Source: Nocardiopsis eucommiae (GTDB lineage: Bacteria; Actinomycetota; Actinomycetes; Streptosporangiales; Streptosporangiaceae). From it: a stretch of 64,000 nt of DNA. Positions 36,904 to 47,552 of this stretch are shown piece by piece. The notes under the pieces were generated by a model. The model searched no databases, was not told the origin of the DNA, and saw only the letters and a program-made list of their open reading frames with translations. Numbering within the stretch: the first letter of the stretch is position 1; each line of letters begins with the position of its first letter. The DNA lies in assembly GCA_018388625.1 (NCBI GenBank), contig CP074402.1, positions 4,278,001-4,342,000 of the forward strand, in the 5' to 3' direction. The position numbers and the translations under genes are program-made.

Positions 36904-38582
36904 CTAGCGGGCCAGCTTGCGCAGCACCCTCCTGGTCAGCCCGGGGGTGAACCAGCGCAGCTTGCGTTCGGCGCGCTCGGCCCGGGCACGGAGGCGGTCG
37001 GCCTCGGCCAAGGCGCGGTCCAGCCGCTTCTGGATCACCTCGGGGCTGTCCGTGGGCTCGGCCCCGGCCGACTCGGGGTCGACCACGAACCCCTCCGCCG
37101 GGATCCAGTGCGTCCCGTGGGTGCGCTCCACCACCCGGTCCAGGTCCGTGCCGGTCGCCCGGGGCTCCAGGTGCAGGGCGCGGGCGTAGGCGGAGGTCCG
37201 TTCGAGCCGCAGGACGCCGTCGCCCCGCGTGGCGCCGGGCAGGGGCGCGCAGAGCAGTCCGGCACCCTCCCGGTCGATCTCCCTGACCAGTTCGCGCAGG
37301 GCGTCGGCGGCCGGGACGGCTCCGGCTCCCACGGTGAGGCGGAAGGGAACGCGCGGATCGCGGTCGGGGACGCTCCCGACCAACCGCACGCGCGGGTCGC
37401 CCCGGAAGGTCTCCCGGACCAGGCGCAGGTCCAGGGCGTCCTCGTCGAGGGGCGAGCGGCGGCCCCCGTCCAGCGACTCCCAGGCCCCGACCAGCCACAG
37501 GCGCAGGTCCGGGGTGGTTCCGGCCAGCAGCGCGGAGACGGTGGTGTCGATCTCCTCCAGGGTGTGGCCCCCGGCGTCGAGCACGACGTCGACCAGCGGG
37601 ACCTCCCACTGGCGCTCGGGCTGCTTGCGGCGCAGGTGGAAGTCGGGGACCCGGTTGGCCACGTAGGGCATCCGGTAGCGGGTGCCCGCGTCGCGCCGGG
37701 TCTGCATCTGCGAGCGGCCCAGGTGCCAGCTGCTGGTGTCCAGGTCCGGGACGAACACCGCGCCGCGCTGGGCCACCCGGTAGGCGAACTCGGTGTCGCC
37801 GCCGAGGACGAGCTCCGCGTCCAGCCCGCCCGCCGCGTCGAACAGGCTCCGGTGCAGCGATCCGGTGGCGCCGACGAACACCTTGTAGGACAGGCGTCCG
37901 GCGGTCCGCAGGCGGTCGTTCTTGTTGATGAGCCGCTCGACCCAGTGCGGGTCGGCGCTCTCCCGGTCGAAGAGCTCCCCGGCGCGTCCGGCGGCCACCT
38001 CGTCCCGGACGTGCTCGGGGGTCATGGCGTCCGGGTCGAAGTCCACGAACATCTTGTGGCCGAGGGCGACCCCGTAGTCGATCCGGTGGTGCCAGCGCAT
38101 CTGGGACTCCACGTGCTCGCGGTAGACCAGCATGTCGGCGTCCAGACGCAGGATCACCTGGCCCGAGGAGGCCGCGACCCCCGTGTTGACCGCGTGCGCC
38201 GAACCCCAGCCGCCCGGAGCGGAGGTGATCAGCCGGGTGTTCTCCGGACGCACCTCGGGCAGGGTGAGGGGCTCGGGCGTGCCGTCGTCCACCACGACCA
38301 CCTCCATGAGGTGGGCGGGGTAGCTCTGGCCCGCCAGCGAAGCGAGCACCAGCGCGAGTTTCGCGGGCTGACCGTGCGCCGGGATCACCACGCTCACCGA
38401 CAGCGTCGGTGTCCACTCCCCACCGGCGGCGGGGCCAGCGGGGCGTAGTCGTTGCGGCGCAGCAGGGGCTGGCCGCCGAAGTCCACCGCGCCTCGCGGCA
38501 GCGGCTCTCCGGGCACGATCGCCGGGCCCGTGACGGGGACCGGGTCCACGGCCGGGGCGGTGTGCTCTTCGGTACTGGTCAA
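36904..38582 (-). CDS. family-2 glycosyltransferase, module copy A second gene (one apparent frameshift)
   Basis: About 559 residues. TTG 38582 start overlaps the previous stop (TTGA). Same architecture as the gene at 32885: SVSVVIPAHGQPAKLALVL, LRLDADMLVYR, GGDTEFAYRVAQRG, SSWHLGRSQMQ, GHTLEEIDTTVSALLAG and the end RAERAERKLRWFTPGL. The break at the C4 run 38418-38421 is repaired by one base (GEWTPTLSV). 283 bases separate it from copy B, with no gene between. Confidence 0.82.
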
Positions 38583-40610
38583 GGGTGTCCCCCGTGTGCT
38601 GTGTGGTCCCGACCGGCCGTCCGTCGTCGGCGCTCCCCAGCGGAGCGGGCTCGCCCTCCAGGAGGGAGCTGGGCCGCCATCCGGACCACTGTCGGGCGTA
38701 GTTGTGCAGGAAGTAGGCCATGTCCTCGGACCAGGTGTGTCCGCCGCCGGTGCGGCGCAGCACGTAGCCCAGCCCGTGGGTGCGGTGGACGCGACCGCCG
38801 CCCCGGGTGACGGCGACGAGCAGCTGCGTGTCGATGGCGCGGGGCAGCGGGCGGAACCCGCCGGTCTCCTCCAGCACCACGCGGTCGGTGAGGAGGGTGC
38901 CCCCGGCGATGAAGCGGGTGGCGGTCTCCGACTCCCGGCTGCGCCAGACCATGAGGTCGATCTCCTGGAGGAAGACGAAGTCCTGGCCGGTGCCGACCAG
39001 TTCGGCCCCGGAATAGGTGCGGGCCAGGACCAGGTCGGCCAGGTGCTCGGGGCCGTACCAGTCGTCGTCGTCCCACTTGGCGATGAGGTCGCCGGAGGCC
39101 AGGGCGACGGAGTCGTTGAGCACGGCGCCGAAGACGCGGTCGGCGGACGCCTCGTGGACGACCAGGGAAAGGCCGGTGGACCGGTACGCGTCGATCGCGG
39201 AACGCACCTCGGGCAGCGACGCGGGGAAGCCGTGCAGGGTGAGGACGGTCTCCGTCTCCACCCCTCGTTGGCGGGCGATCTGGGCGAGCGCGAACCCCAC
39301 CATGTCGGGGCGGCGGGTGCACAGGATGACGGAGACCCGGGGCTGCGGGGGCACGGGCACTCCGGCCTCGGCCGCCAACGCGCGCCAGCGGGAGCGCACG
39401 CCGTGCGTGCGCAGGGCGGCGCGGCGCAGGCGGACGCTGTGCTCCTCACGGGCCAGCCGGTCGGACAGGTCGGCCTCGGTCGCGGTGTCGAGCAGCGCGG
39501 TGAGCGGGGTACCGAGTCCGGCGGCCCAGGTGGGGACGGGGCCGCTGACCAGCGGGACGCCACCGGCGGCGAGGGAGGCGACGGCGCGCACGGCGGCGTG
39601 CGGTCCGCGGTGCCCGGACCAGTCCACCCGCACGCCGCGCAGGTGGCGCAGGCGGGACAGGTCCACGTCCGTGACCGTTCCGTCGGGGGCGACCGTGACC
39701 AGGTCCTTCCGACCGTCCGCGATGACGGCGCGGTCGCCGCGCAGGGTGAGGTCGGCCAGCGGCCCTTCTCGGCCTTGGTGAAGCCGGTGGGGTTGACGGT
39801 GGTCTCGTCGACGGGGGCGATCCGCTGGACGGGGTCTCCGCCGGGCCGGTCGGTGGCCAGGAGCGCGGAGCGGGCCCGCTCGTAGCCGTCCGGCCCGGTG
39901 AGCGTCTCCCAGGACTCGGTGCCGGTGGTGGTCCGGCCCAGGAGGGGCACGGTGTCGTCGGTCCAGGCGGGCGGGGCCGTGGCGTCGTGGACGCGCAGGA
40001 CGAGGTCGCCCACCGGGGTGACCCGGCGCAGCGGGACCGGGCCCTCCTGGGCGACGCCGTGGGCGCCCGTGTCACCGGGCCGCCAGAGGGCGGCTTCGGC
40101 ACCGTTCAGGGCGGCCAGGGGTGTGACGGCCGGTCCCCGACGGCGGCCCCGGGTGCCGTGCAGGACCGCGTCCAGGACCGGGGCGGTCTCGATGGCGTTG
40201 GGGAAGAACAGCTCGCACACCCAGCCCCGGCCGCCCACCCGGCGGACCCGGAGTTCCTGGAGGTCGCGCCACTGCCCCATGCCGGGGCCGGTCGGGACCG
40301 GGGGCTCCTGGTGGCCGGGGGTGGCGACCAGCGCCACCACCAGGTGCACGGCCCGGGGCAGGTGGACGGCGGCGGTGAGCACCCGGTGGAGGTCGGTGGT
40401 GCTGGCCGCGACCACCGCGACCAGCCCGGCCACGCGGTCGTCTCCGAGGACGGGCTCGCCGTGGGGGCGGGCGTCCAGGTCCAGGAGCACGTCGCCCGGG
40501 ACGGTGGGCAGTCCGGCCACCTCGGCCCGGGTGTCGGCGCCGGTGTGGCAGAGCACGGCCGGTTCCCTGCCGCGAGCGCGCAGGGCGTTCCGAAGGACGG
40601 TGGTGATCAT
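38579..40610 (-). CDS. two-domain glycosyltransferase, module copy A first gene (two apparent frameshifts)
   Basis: About 677 residues, paralogue of the gene at 34622: MITTVLRNALRARGREPAVL, LLDLDARPHGEP, WVCELFFPNAIETAPVLDAV, VNPTGFTKAEKG, then VSVILCTRRPDMVGFALAQ, and LIAKWDDDDWYGPEHL with DxD. Missing bases at 39763-39765 (C3) and in the C5 run 38589-38593 explain both breaks; the second repair gives the ending TQHTGGHP with TGA overlapping the next TTG, mirroring TEYTGGQS in copy B. ATG 40610. Confidence 0.82.
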
Positions 40611-40689
40611 CGGGTGGCCTTCGAGGTCGGGCGGCAGCCGGGGGCTGGCTGCCGGGCGGTGTCGGGGACGGGCGGAGTGCCGGTGCGGC

Positions 40690-41736
40690 TCAGGGGGCCC
40701 GGCGGGTGAACACGTGGGCGCCCTTCTCCGACGGTTCCACGGTGCGGTGCAGGCGGTACTCGGAGACCCAGCGGTCCCCCAGGGCCCGCTCGTCCGGCCG
40801 GTCGGCGTCGTCCAGGACGACCACGGCGTCGTCGGTGCAGCGCGGCAGCAGTGCCGGGACCGCCGGGTACCGGGCCTGGACGCCGGTGGCCTGGGGCGGC
40901 CCGTCCACGAACAGCAGGCCGACGCGGTCGAGGTCGGTCAGGCGGGAGAGGTCGTACCAGAGCGGCTGGGAGGTGACCGGGCCGTCGGGCGCGGACCCGG
41001 CCAGTTCCGGCTTGACCTCGGTGAGCGGGGCGTGCCGGACCTCGACGACGTCGTCGAGGCCGTGCGCGGCGACGAGGTCGCGGCTGAGCTCCGCGTAGCG
41101 CTCCTCGTGCTCGATCGCGACCAGGCGGCCGGTGCCCGCACGGCGCAGCGCGTAGCCGATCCACACGCTGGAGGCGCCGCTGCCGCACTCCACGACGAGT
41201 TCGGGGCGGTGGCGGTCGATCAACCGCACGAGCAGGCGCAGGACGTCCGGCGAGGCGGCCCAGCCGCGCAGCGGCGGCATGAAGGGGGCGACGTCCAGGT
41301 ACGCGCGCAGTTCGGCCCAGGCGACCTGCTGTTCGTAGTCGTGGCGGCCCTGCACGGTGACGGCCCGCTGGATCTCCCGGCTGGCCCGGGGCAGGGCGTG
41401 GTCCTGGAGCCGGGACAGGCGCTCGCCCACCCCGTCCAGGGAACGGGTGATCTCCAGGCGGTCCCGGCCGAGCACCTCGGTGACCCGCTGGGTGTGCCCG
41501 TCGACGGAGGTGGCCAGGGCCCGCAGGGAGCGCCGGAGTGTCCACAGACCGGCGCCGAGGACGCACACGAGCCCGCCGAGCAGGAGCACGGCGGTGGCGA
41601 TGACGACCTCCGCCCAGCTCAGCACGGACAGAACCCCCAGAACCGTCGGGAGGGTGAGCACCATCAGGCCGAGGACGGCACCGATCACCAGAAGGGGTGT
41701 GGCTCGACGGCGGAGCGTGCGCAAGGGGACCTCCAC
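40690..41736 (-). CDS. membrane-anchored SAM-dependent methyltransferase
   Basis: Up to 348 residues. Two N-terminal membrane helices (LLVIGAVLGLMVLTLPTVLG and AEVVIATAVLLLGGLVCVLG) and a coiled linker precede a class I methyltransferase domain: LVVECGSGASSVWIGYALRR (motif I), AIEHEERYAELSR, LLFVDGPP and VVVLDDADRPDE. GTG 41736 has no ribosome site; TTG 41724 has GGAGG five bases before it and may be the real start. First gene of the glycosyltransferase operon, so the substrate is probably the same glycan. Confidence 0.82.
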   Translation of the reverse strand: MEVPLRTLRRRATPLLVIGAVLGLMVLTLPTVLGVLSVLSWAEVVIATAVLLLGGLVCVLGAGLWTLRRSLRALATSVDGHTQRVTEVLGRDRLEITRSLDGVGERLSRLQDHALPRASREIQRAVTVQGRHDYEQQVAWAELRAYLDVAPFMPPLRGWAASPDVLRLLVRLIDRHRPELVVECGSGASSVWIGYALRRAGTGRLVAIEHEERYAELSRDLVAAHGLDDVVEVRHAPLTEVKPELAGSAPDGPVTSQPLWYDLSRLTDLDRVGLLFVDGPPQATGVQARYPAVPALLPRCTDDAVVVLDDADRPDERALGDRWVSEYRLHRTVEPSEKGAHVFTRRAP

Positions 41737-42065
41737 GGGGGTCGCGTGGCAGCGGGATGCGGGGGATTTCCGGGTATTGACGAGAAAGTCCCGGACACTT
41801 TCGACACTAACTCCTCAAAGTGCCCGCCGAGTTGTTCACCGGGGAAATCGAAACCCGAACAGGAATCAATTCCCCCGGCGTTCACCCGCGCATCACCGTG
41901 GTTTCACGTCCGGACACTTCTCCGTCCGCTCCGTCCGCGTGGAAGAATCCATTCCGTCGGGTGTCGCGGGCAGGTGCGAGGTCCGGCACGGGCCCGTTCC
42001 AGGGCCTCGTCGCGGGTGTGCTCGCCCCGGCGCGGACCCGGATCCCCGTGGCGTCCGGTCCGGAC
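41737..42065. promoter_or_regulatory. 329-base gap, probable promoter of the glycosyltransferase operon
   Basis: 41770-41870 is A/T-richer than its surroundings (TATTGACGAG, CACTTTCGACACTAAC, GAAATCGAAAC) and lies upstream of the leftward methyltransferase-glycosyltransferase genes. No gene is seen. Confidence 0.4.
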
Positions 42066-44131
42066 TCACCAGCCGGTGGCCTCGACCAGGGCCTTCTCCA
42101 TCGCGGGAGCGAGGGTGCCCGCGTAGGTCGCGGTGATGTGTGAGTGGTCCCAGAACACCAGGATGTTGCCGACCACCGCTTCGCAGTAGCCGTCGGGGCA
42201 CACCTGGTCAGTGAGGTCCATCAGGGTGACGTTGGGCGGCAGCGTGACCAGGGTGGCCGGGTCCACCTCCTCCTGGCTGGCCGAGACCGGCGACACGCAC
42301 TGGTCGACCGGCCCCGACTCCACGCACTCGGCGCCCTGGTAGGTCAGCCGGGGCAGGTCACGCAGGCCGATCACCTCGACGCCCAGCCCGTCCAGCCACT
42401 CCCACATTCCCAGGTAGCCGTCGTGGACCCGCTCGCCGTCGAGCGTGGCGCGGGTGGAGGAGGTCAGCACGGCGTCCGGTCGCAGCTCCTCCAGTTCGGC
42501 CATCGCCCCGGCCTTCCACACCTCGCACTCGTCGAAGACCACGCCGTCCCGGTGGGAGGTGTCGGTGCTGAACTGGCAGCCGCTCTTGCTGAACGAGACC
42601 AGGCGCCACCCCCGGGCGTCGGCCGCCGCCCGCACGGCCGGGTACCAGTGGGCGACGCGCGAGGCGCCGACCAGGGCGAGCGTGCGCTCGGCGTCGGCGG
42701 GCCCGGTGTCGCAGACCACCAGTTCGGAGGAGGTGAGGGTGACGTGGCAGCCCTCCTCGTGGTGCCAGGACAGGTCCTGTCTGGCGTCGGCCGGGTCCGG
42801 CCGGACCGGGACGTCGGCCAGGACCGTGGTGGGGTCCGCGACCACCCCGGCCCCCGGGTAGCTCTCGGGGGCGGCCAGTTCCAGGGCGCGTTCGGCGCGG
42901 TCGCGGTCGATGCGGTCCGTCCAGAGCAGCGAGGCGGCCAGGACCGGGACGATCAGCGCGGCGGCGATCCCCAGCGACCAGGCGGGCGTACGGCGGACGG
43001 GGGCCGGGTGAAGCGGTCCAGGCCGCCCTCCACGAACCGGTGCGTGAGCCAGGCCAGGACCAGGGACGCGCCGAGGATCCCCAGTCCGCCCAACGGTGTG
43101 GCCAGGGACCGGCCGGTGACCTCCAGATAGCAGACCAGGACCGGCCAGTGCCACAGGTAGAGGGGGTAGGAGAGCCGGCCGAGCTCGGTGAGGGGCTTCC
43201 AGGTGAGCAGGCGGTCCGCGCCGTGCGGGCTGCCCGTGGTCCCGGCGAGGACCACCAGGACCGCGGCCGTGGTCGGCCACAGGGCCACGTAGCCGGGGAA
43301 GAGCGTGGAGACGGAGAGGAGCGCCCCGCAGGAGACCAGGGCGGCCAGGCCGAACCAGCCCAGGAACACGCGCAGCCGCACGGGCAGGTGCACGCGGTGG
43401 ACGACCAGGGCCAGGAGTGCGCCCAGGGCCAGCTCCCAGAGCCGGGCTCCGGTGTCGAAGTAGGCCCAGGCCTGGTCCCGGGCGGTGATGGACACCGAGT
43501 AGCTCAGGGACAGCGTGAACACCGCCGTGACCAGGACCAGGACCGTGGCGCGGAACGGCAGCCTCGCCCGTGTGGCCACCAGCGCGGCGAGGGCGACCAG
43601 CAGCGGCCACAGCAGGTAGAACTGCCCCTGGATGGACAGCGACCAGAAGTGCTGGACCGGGCTGGGCGCGGCCTCCCTGGCCAGGTAGTCCACCGCCGCG
43701 TGGGCCAGGGCCCAGTTCTCGTGGTAGAGCGCGGCCGCGCGGACCTCCTCCAGGATGTCGCCCCAGCGTGAGCGGGGCAGTAGCAGGTACACGGCGGCCA
43801 TGGTCGCCGTCAGGACCACGGCCACCGCGGGGACGAGCCGCCGGGCCAGCCGGGTCCAGAAGGCCACGAACCGGACCCGCCCCTCCCGTTCGACGCTCCT
43901 GACCAGGGACCCGGTGATAAGGAACCCGGTGATCATCAGGAAGACGTCGACACCGCCGGAGACCCGGCCGAGCCAGATGTGGTAGACGGCCACCAGGAGC
44001 ACGGCGACGGCGCGCAGCCCCTCGATCTCGGGGCGGAAACCCCCGCCACCGCCCCTGGCGCGCACGCCGTCGGGAACGGACGGAACGGAGGTGGTCCTCG
44101 TGAAGGGAGCCTTCGGAGTGGAGGAGTGCAT
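42066..44131 (-). CDS. OatA-type acyltransferase with C-terminal SGNH domain (one apparent frameshift)
   Basis: About 688 residues. The N-terminal acyltransferase-3 domain has about ten helices (FRPEIEGLRAVAVLLVAVYH with catalytic-type His, GVDVFLMITGFLITGSL, LWHWPVLVCYLEV). After the break at the G5 run 42999-43003 comes a last helix and an extracytoplasmic SGNH-like domain: ALVGASRVAHWYP (GASR in place of GDSH), SFSKSGCQF and WDHSHITATYAGTL, the D-x-x-H block. Such proteins O-acetylate cell-wall polysaccharide. ATG 44131 is chosen over upstream in-frame starts. It precedes the glycan operon on the same strand. Confidence 0.85.
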
Positions 44132-44646
44132 GAGCGGCGGTGGCCTCGAAGTGCTAGGGAGACTGTGCGCCGAACGAGGCGTCTGAACGGGTGGCGTCTC
44201 TCGAATTCGGCGCTGCATCATCGCCGTTCCCGATGCCCACCCGGTGAATGGCGGGCCAACGCCCGAACAACGTTCTCCGGAACCCCGGCAGGCGGATCTC
44301 GGACAGCCCGGCCAGGGTAGGCCGAACGAACGCCCGCACCCGGGCTCCGAGGTTATTCGGGAGGTTCGGGAACAAGGGTGATGGTTTGTGTGACAGGCGC
44401 CCGGGAAGGGTGGGGGAAGGTCGGAGCGGGTCAGGGCGCGCGGGCCCCGTGGACGTCGTACCGGTGGTGTCCGGAGGACGAGGACGGGCCCGGTCGCGTG
44501 GACGCCCCGGTGGCCGTTTATTCCCGGAGCCGGGTGTCAAGAGCCTGACATCGGGTGTCCGGCCGCCCGGCTGATAGCTTGCTGACTAGAGCGATCCCAT
44601 CGCTGTAAGCCCGAAGAATCGCGTCATTTGGAAAGGTGCGTCAGAG
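44132..44646. promoter_or_regulatory. 515-base divergent region, sodA promoter
   Basis: No convincing gene. Near sodA there are two dyads: TGTCA-N6-TGACA around 44536-44551 and AGCGAT-CCC-ATCGCT at 44590-44604. The second is 43 bases before the start codon and may be an operator or lie in the 5' leader. Confidence 0.4.
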
Positions 44647-45261
44647 ATGTCTGCGCCATACTCGCTTCCCGAACTGCCCTACGACTACGCGGCCCTGGAG
44701 CCGTGGATCTCCGGTCAGATCATGGAGCTGCACCACGACAAGCACCACGCCACCTACGTCGCTGGCGCCAACAGCGCTCTGGAGCAGCTGGCCGCGGCCC
44801 GCGAGTCCGACGACTTCGGCACCGTGAACCAGCTCCAGAAGAACCTCGCGTTCCACCTGGGTGGCCACGTCAACCACTCCGTCTTCTGGAAGAACCTCTC
44901 CCCGGAGGGTGGCGACAAGCCCGAGGGTGAGCTCGGCGCCGCCATCGACGACCAGTTCGGTTCCTTCGACGCCTTCCGCGCGCACTTCAACGCCGCGGCC
45001 ACCTCGATCCAGGGTTCGGGCTGGGCGATCCTGGCGTGGGACGCCCTGGGTCAGCGCCTGATCATCGAGCAGCTGTTCGACCAGCAGGCCAACATCGCCA
45101 TCGGCACCCAGCCGCTGCTCATGCTGGACATGTGGGAGCACGCCTTCTACCTCCAGTACAAGAACGTCAAGGGCGAGTACGTCAAGGCGTTCTGGAACGT
45201 GGTCAACTGGGCCGACGTCCAGGAGCGCTTCGCCGAGGCCCGCAAGGTCCAGCTCGGCTAG
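44647..45261 (+). CDS. sodA: superoxide dismutase, Fe/Mn type
   Basis: 204 residues converting superoxide to peroxide and oxygen. The metal ligands are visible: His in [14 protein letters not shown], His in [15 protein letters not shown], Asp in [11 protein letters not shown] and the His of the same motif. [20 protein letters not shown] is the usual C-terminus. Gln in [10 protein letters not shown] context and the GGH pattern fit the cambialistic Fe/Mn group; the metal cannot be decided from sequence. AAAGGTG precedes ATG 44647. Followed by a strong hairpin terminator. Monocistronic. Confidence 0.96.
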   Translation: MSAPYSLPELPYDYAALEPWISGQIMELHHDKHHATYVAGANSALEQLAAARESDDFGTVNQLQKNLAFHLGGHVNHSVFWKNLSPEGGDKPEGELGAAIDDQFGSFDAFRAHFNAAATSIQGSGWAILAWDALGQRLIIEQLFDQQANIAIGTQPLLMLDMWEHAFYLQYKNVKGEYVKAFWNVVNWADVQERFAEARKVQLG

Positions 45262-45311
45262 TTCCACTCCCCGCCCCACCGGTCACGACCGGTCGGGCGG
45301 CGGGAACGGCG

Positions 45312-45339
45312 GAGGGCGGCACCGCACGGTGCCGCCCTC
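45312..45339. terminator. hairpin terminator after sodA
   Basis: Perfect 12-bp stem GAGGGCGGCACC / GGTGCCGCCCTC with loop GCAC, between convergent stops of sodA and the MocR gene. Confidence 0.8.
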
Positions 45340-45368
45340 GCTGTTGCCCGGGCCCCCGGAGCTCCGGT

Positions 45369-46856
45369 TCAGACCACGAGGGCGTCCGGGTGGTCCTGCA
45401 CGGGGCCGTGCCGGTCCAGCTCACGCCAGGAGCGGGCCAGGCGCCACACCAGTTCCTCCCGGGTCGCCCTGTCGTAGGCGAACGGCAGCCGGAAGTACGC
45501 GTCGTGGCGGTCGTCGCCCGCCGCCGACATGACGGGCCCGGGGACCAGCTCGACGTCGTGGGCGAGCGCGACCTGGGCGAAGGCGCGGGCGCTGGTCCCG
45601 GGCAGCTGGACCCACAGCGCCGCGCCGCCCTCGAGGGTCCGCCACCGCCACTCGGGCAGGTCCCGGCGGAGCAGGCCCTCCATGTGGTCGAGCGCCACGC
45701 GGAGCCCCTCGGAGCGCTCCCGTGCGAGCTGGGCGTAGCGGTCCAGCAGCCGCACGCCGACCGCCTGGTCGAGCAGGGGGCCGGCGAGGTCGGCCAGGAC
45801 CTTGCGGCGGCTGAGGCGGAGCGCCATCTCGGCGGGCGCCCGCAGCCAGCCCAGGCGCAGGCCCGCCCACCCCACCTTGGAGAGGGAGTCGACGGTCACG
45901 ACCTCCGCGCCGCGCGGGGCGTGGGCCGCCAGGGGCGGGGGTTCGTCGGGCGCCCGCAGGCCCGTGTACGCGCTGTCCTCCAGGATCGGCACCCCGTGGC
46001 GCGCCGACAGTTCTCCCAGCTCACGGCGGCGAGCCGAGGACATCATCGTGCCGGTGGGGTTGTGGTACGAGGGCATCACGTAGAGCAGGTGCGGCGAGGT
46101 CTCGCTGAGGGCGCGGCGCACGCCGTTGGGGTCGATTCCCTGGTCGTCCAGGGGGACGGGACGGATCCCGGCGCCCCGGTCGCGGAAGAGGTCGAGGCAG
46201 CCCGCGAAGCTCGGGTCCTCGGCCACCACCAGGGAGCCCTGACGCAGGTAGAGCTGGGCGACCAGGGCGACCGCCTGGTGGGCACCGGTGGTGACCACGA
46301 TCTGGTCGGGGTGGGTGGGCAGGCCCTGGTGTTCGTAGTGCCGTGCGATCGCCTCGCGCAGGGCGGGGAGCCCGCGCGGGTGGTAGTTGCCCTCGGCCAT
46401 GAGGGCGGGCAGGTCCTCGGCGGTGACCTCGCGGATGGCCTGTTCCACCCCGGCCAGGCCGGGGGTGCGCAGGCACGAGGCGGAGATGAGGTTCTCGTCG
46501 GTCTGGAGGAGGTTGCGGTAGATGGGGTCGCCGGTGCCGTTGGCGCTCCACCCGTCCGAGCGGACCGGGGCGCGGGACCCGCACACCCGGGTACCGCTGC
46601 CCTGACGGCTCTCCAGGACTCCCTCCACACGCAGGTGGTCGTAGGCGGAGACCACGGTGGTGCGGCTGACGCGCAGCGCTGCGGCGAGGCCGCGTTCGGA
46701 GGGCAGGCGCTCGCCGGGGACGAGGGTTCCCTGGTCGACCAGTTCACGCAGGGAGTGGGACAACCGCCGGTGCAGGGCCCCGTTCCCGGTGGACCAGGCG
46801 CCGAGGGAGTCCACCAGGTCGTCGGTGCGTCGAACAGGGTCCATTTTCGGCTCCAT
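45369..46856 (-). CDS. MocR-type regulator (GntR HTH fused to aminotransferase fold)
   Basis: 495 residues. Winged helix domain at residues 30-100 (LSHSLRELVDQGTLVPGERL, LRVSRTTVVSAYDHL) joined to a class I aminotransferase-like domain: VVTTGAHQAVALVAQL, VEDPSF-like VAEDPSFAGCLDLF, YVMPSYHNPTG and SLSKVGWAGLRLGW, whose Lys binds PLP. MocR proteins sense PLP or an amine and control neighbouring genes. ATG 46856 has AGGAG five bases before it. It faces the DUF3291-like gene, whose promoter has a 9-bp dyad, so that gene may be its target. Confidence 0.9.
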   Translation of the reverse strand: MEPKMDPVRRTDDLVDSLGAWSTGNGALHRRLSHSLRELVDQGTLVPGERLPSERGLAAALRVSRTTVVSAYDHLRVEGVLESRQGSGTRVCGSRAPVRSDGWSANGTGDPIYRNLLQTDENLISASCLRTPGLAGVEQAIREVTAEDLPALMAEGNYHPRGLPALREAIARHYEHQGLPTHPDQIVVTTGAHQAVALVAQLYLRQGSLVVAEDPSFAGCLDLFRDRGAGIRPVPLDDQGIDPNGVRRALSETSPHLLYVMPSYHNPTGTMMSSARRRELGELSARHGVPILEDSAYTGLRAPDEPPPLAAHAPRGAEVVTVDSLSKVGWAGLRLGWLRAPAEMALRLSRRKVLADLAGPLLDQAVGVRLLDRYAQLARERSEGLRVALDHMEGLLRRDLPEWRWRTLEGGAALWVQLPGTSARAFAQVALAHDVELVPGPVMSAAGDDRHDAYFRLPFAYDRATREELVWRLARSWRELDRHGPVQDHPDALVV

Positions 46857-46878
46857 TGGCTCTCCTCGTGTCCGCGTC

Positions 46879-46948
46879 GGACTCCGATACTGGCATCAGT
46901 CCAACCGGACGCACCAGAGCCAGAGTGGACCCTGCACCGGGGTCCACT
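46879..46948. promoter_or_regulatory. dyads between the MocR gene and the DUF3291-like gene
   Basis: GGACT-N14-AGTCC (46879-46902) and a perfect AGTGGACCC-N7-GGGTCCACT (46924-46948) lie in the divergent promoter region; the second ends 16 bases before the start of the right-hand gene. Confidence 0.45.
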
Positions 46949-46964
46949 TGAGACAGGAGTTCGC

Positions 46965-47459
46965 ATGCGCTCCCTCCTTCCCACTCGCACCGTCCGCCAC
47001 TCCGCCGTGTCAGGGAGGCCGCGTCGCGGCCACGGGGAACCGGCCCCGCAGGGGCGGGGGACGATTCTGGTGGAGTCCCGCACGGTCACCGGCGACCCCC
47101 GCCACCTGCCTGCCCTGGTCGCCGCGTTCCGCGCCCGGGCCGAGGTCCACCCGGGCCACCTCGGTGAGGTCCACTTCTCCGACGACGGGGCCTCCGTCCG
47201 CACGGTGAGCCGCTGGCGCTCCTCCGTCGACCTGCGGTCGTTCGTGGAGCGGGCCCACGGCGACCTGCTCGCCTACCGCGTGGAGGCGGGCCGCTTCCCC
47301 GAGGTGGAGCGCACCCTGTGGTGGTCCCGCTCCGCGACGGCGGTCACCCCGGAGCAGGCGGAGGCGCGAGCGGTGCGCCTGAAGGCCCACGGGCCCGGCC
47401 CGGGGGCCTTCACCCTGGGCTCCCCGGTCCCCGCGCCCGCCCGCGCCGGTGGTGCCTGA
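46965..47459 (+). CDS. DUF3291/antibiotic monooxygenase-like (ABM fold) protein
   Basis: 164 residues. After a basic, disordered 30-residue start, the fold reads TILVESRTVTGDPRHLPALV, EVHFSDDGASVRTVSRWRS, VDLRSFVERAHGDLLAYRVE and FPEVERTLWWS, the pattern of small dimeric ABM/DUF3291 proteins with a conserved Trp-Trp strand. AGGAG lies five bases before ATG 46965. It is divergent from a MocR regulator. Function unknown; possibly metabolite oxidation. Confidence 0.6.
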   Translation: MRSLLPTRTVRHSAVSGRPRRGHGEPAPQGRGTILVESRTVTGDPRHLPALVAAFRARAEVHPGHLGEVHFSDDGASVRTVSRWRSSVDLRSFVERAHGDLLAYRVEAGRFPEVERTLWWSRSATAVTPEQAEARAVRLKAHGPGPGAFTLGSPVPAPARAGGA

Positions 47460-47488
47460 GGACCCCGGCGGGACTCCCCGCACGCGAA

Positions 47489-47519
47489 CGGGCTCGGCCG
47501 TCCATGACGACCGAGCCCG
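47489..47519. terminator. bidirectional hairpin terminator
   Basis: CGGGCTCGG / CCGAGCCCG, perfect 9-bp stem between convergent stops. Confidence 0.7.
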
Positions 47520-47552
47520 CCGACCCTCCCGCACGCCCCTCGTGGTGCGGGA

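Noticed and set aside
44248..44574. 108-codon + strand frame before sodA
   Set aside because: Arg/Gly/Pro-rich, no ribosome site, no motif; most likely chance in GC-rich DNA.
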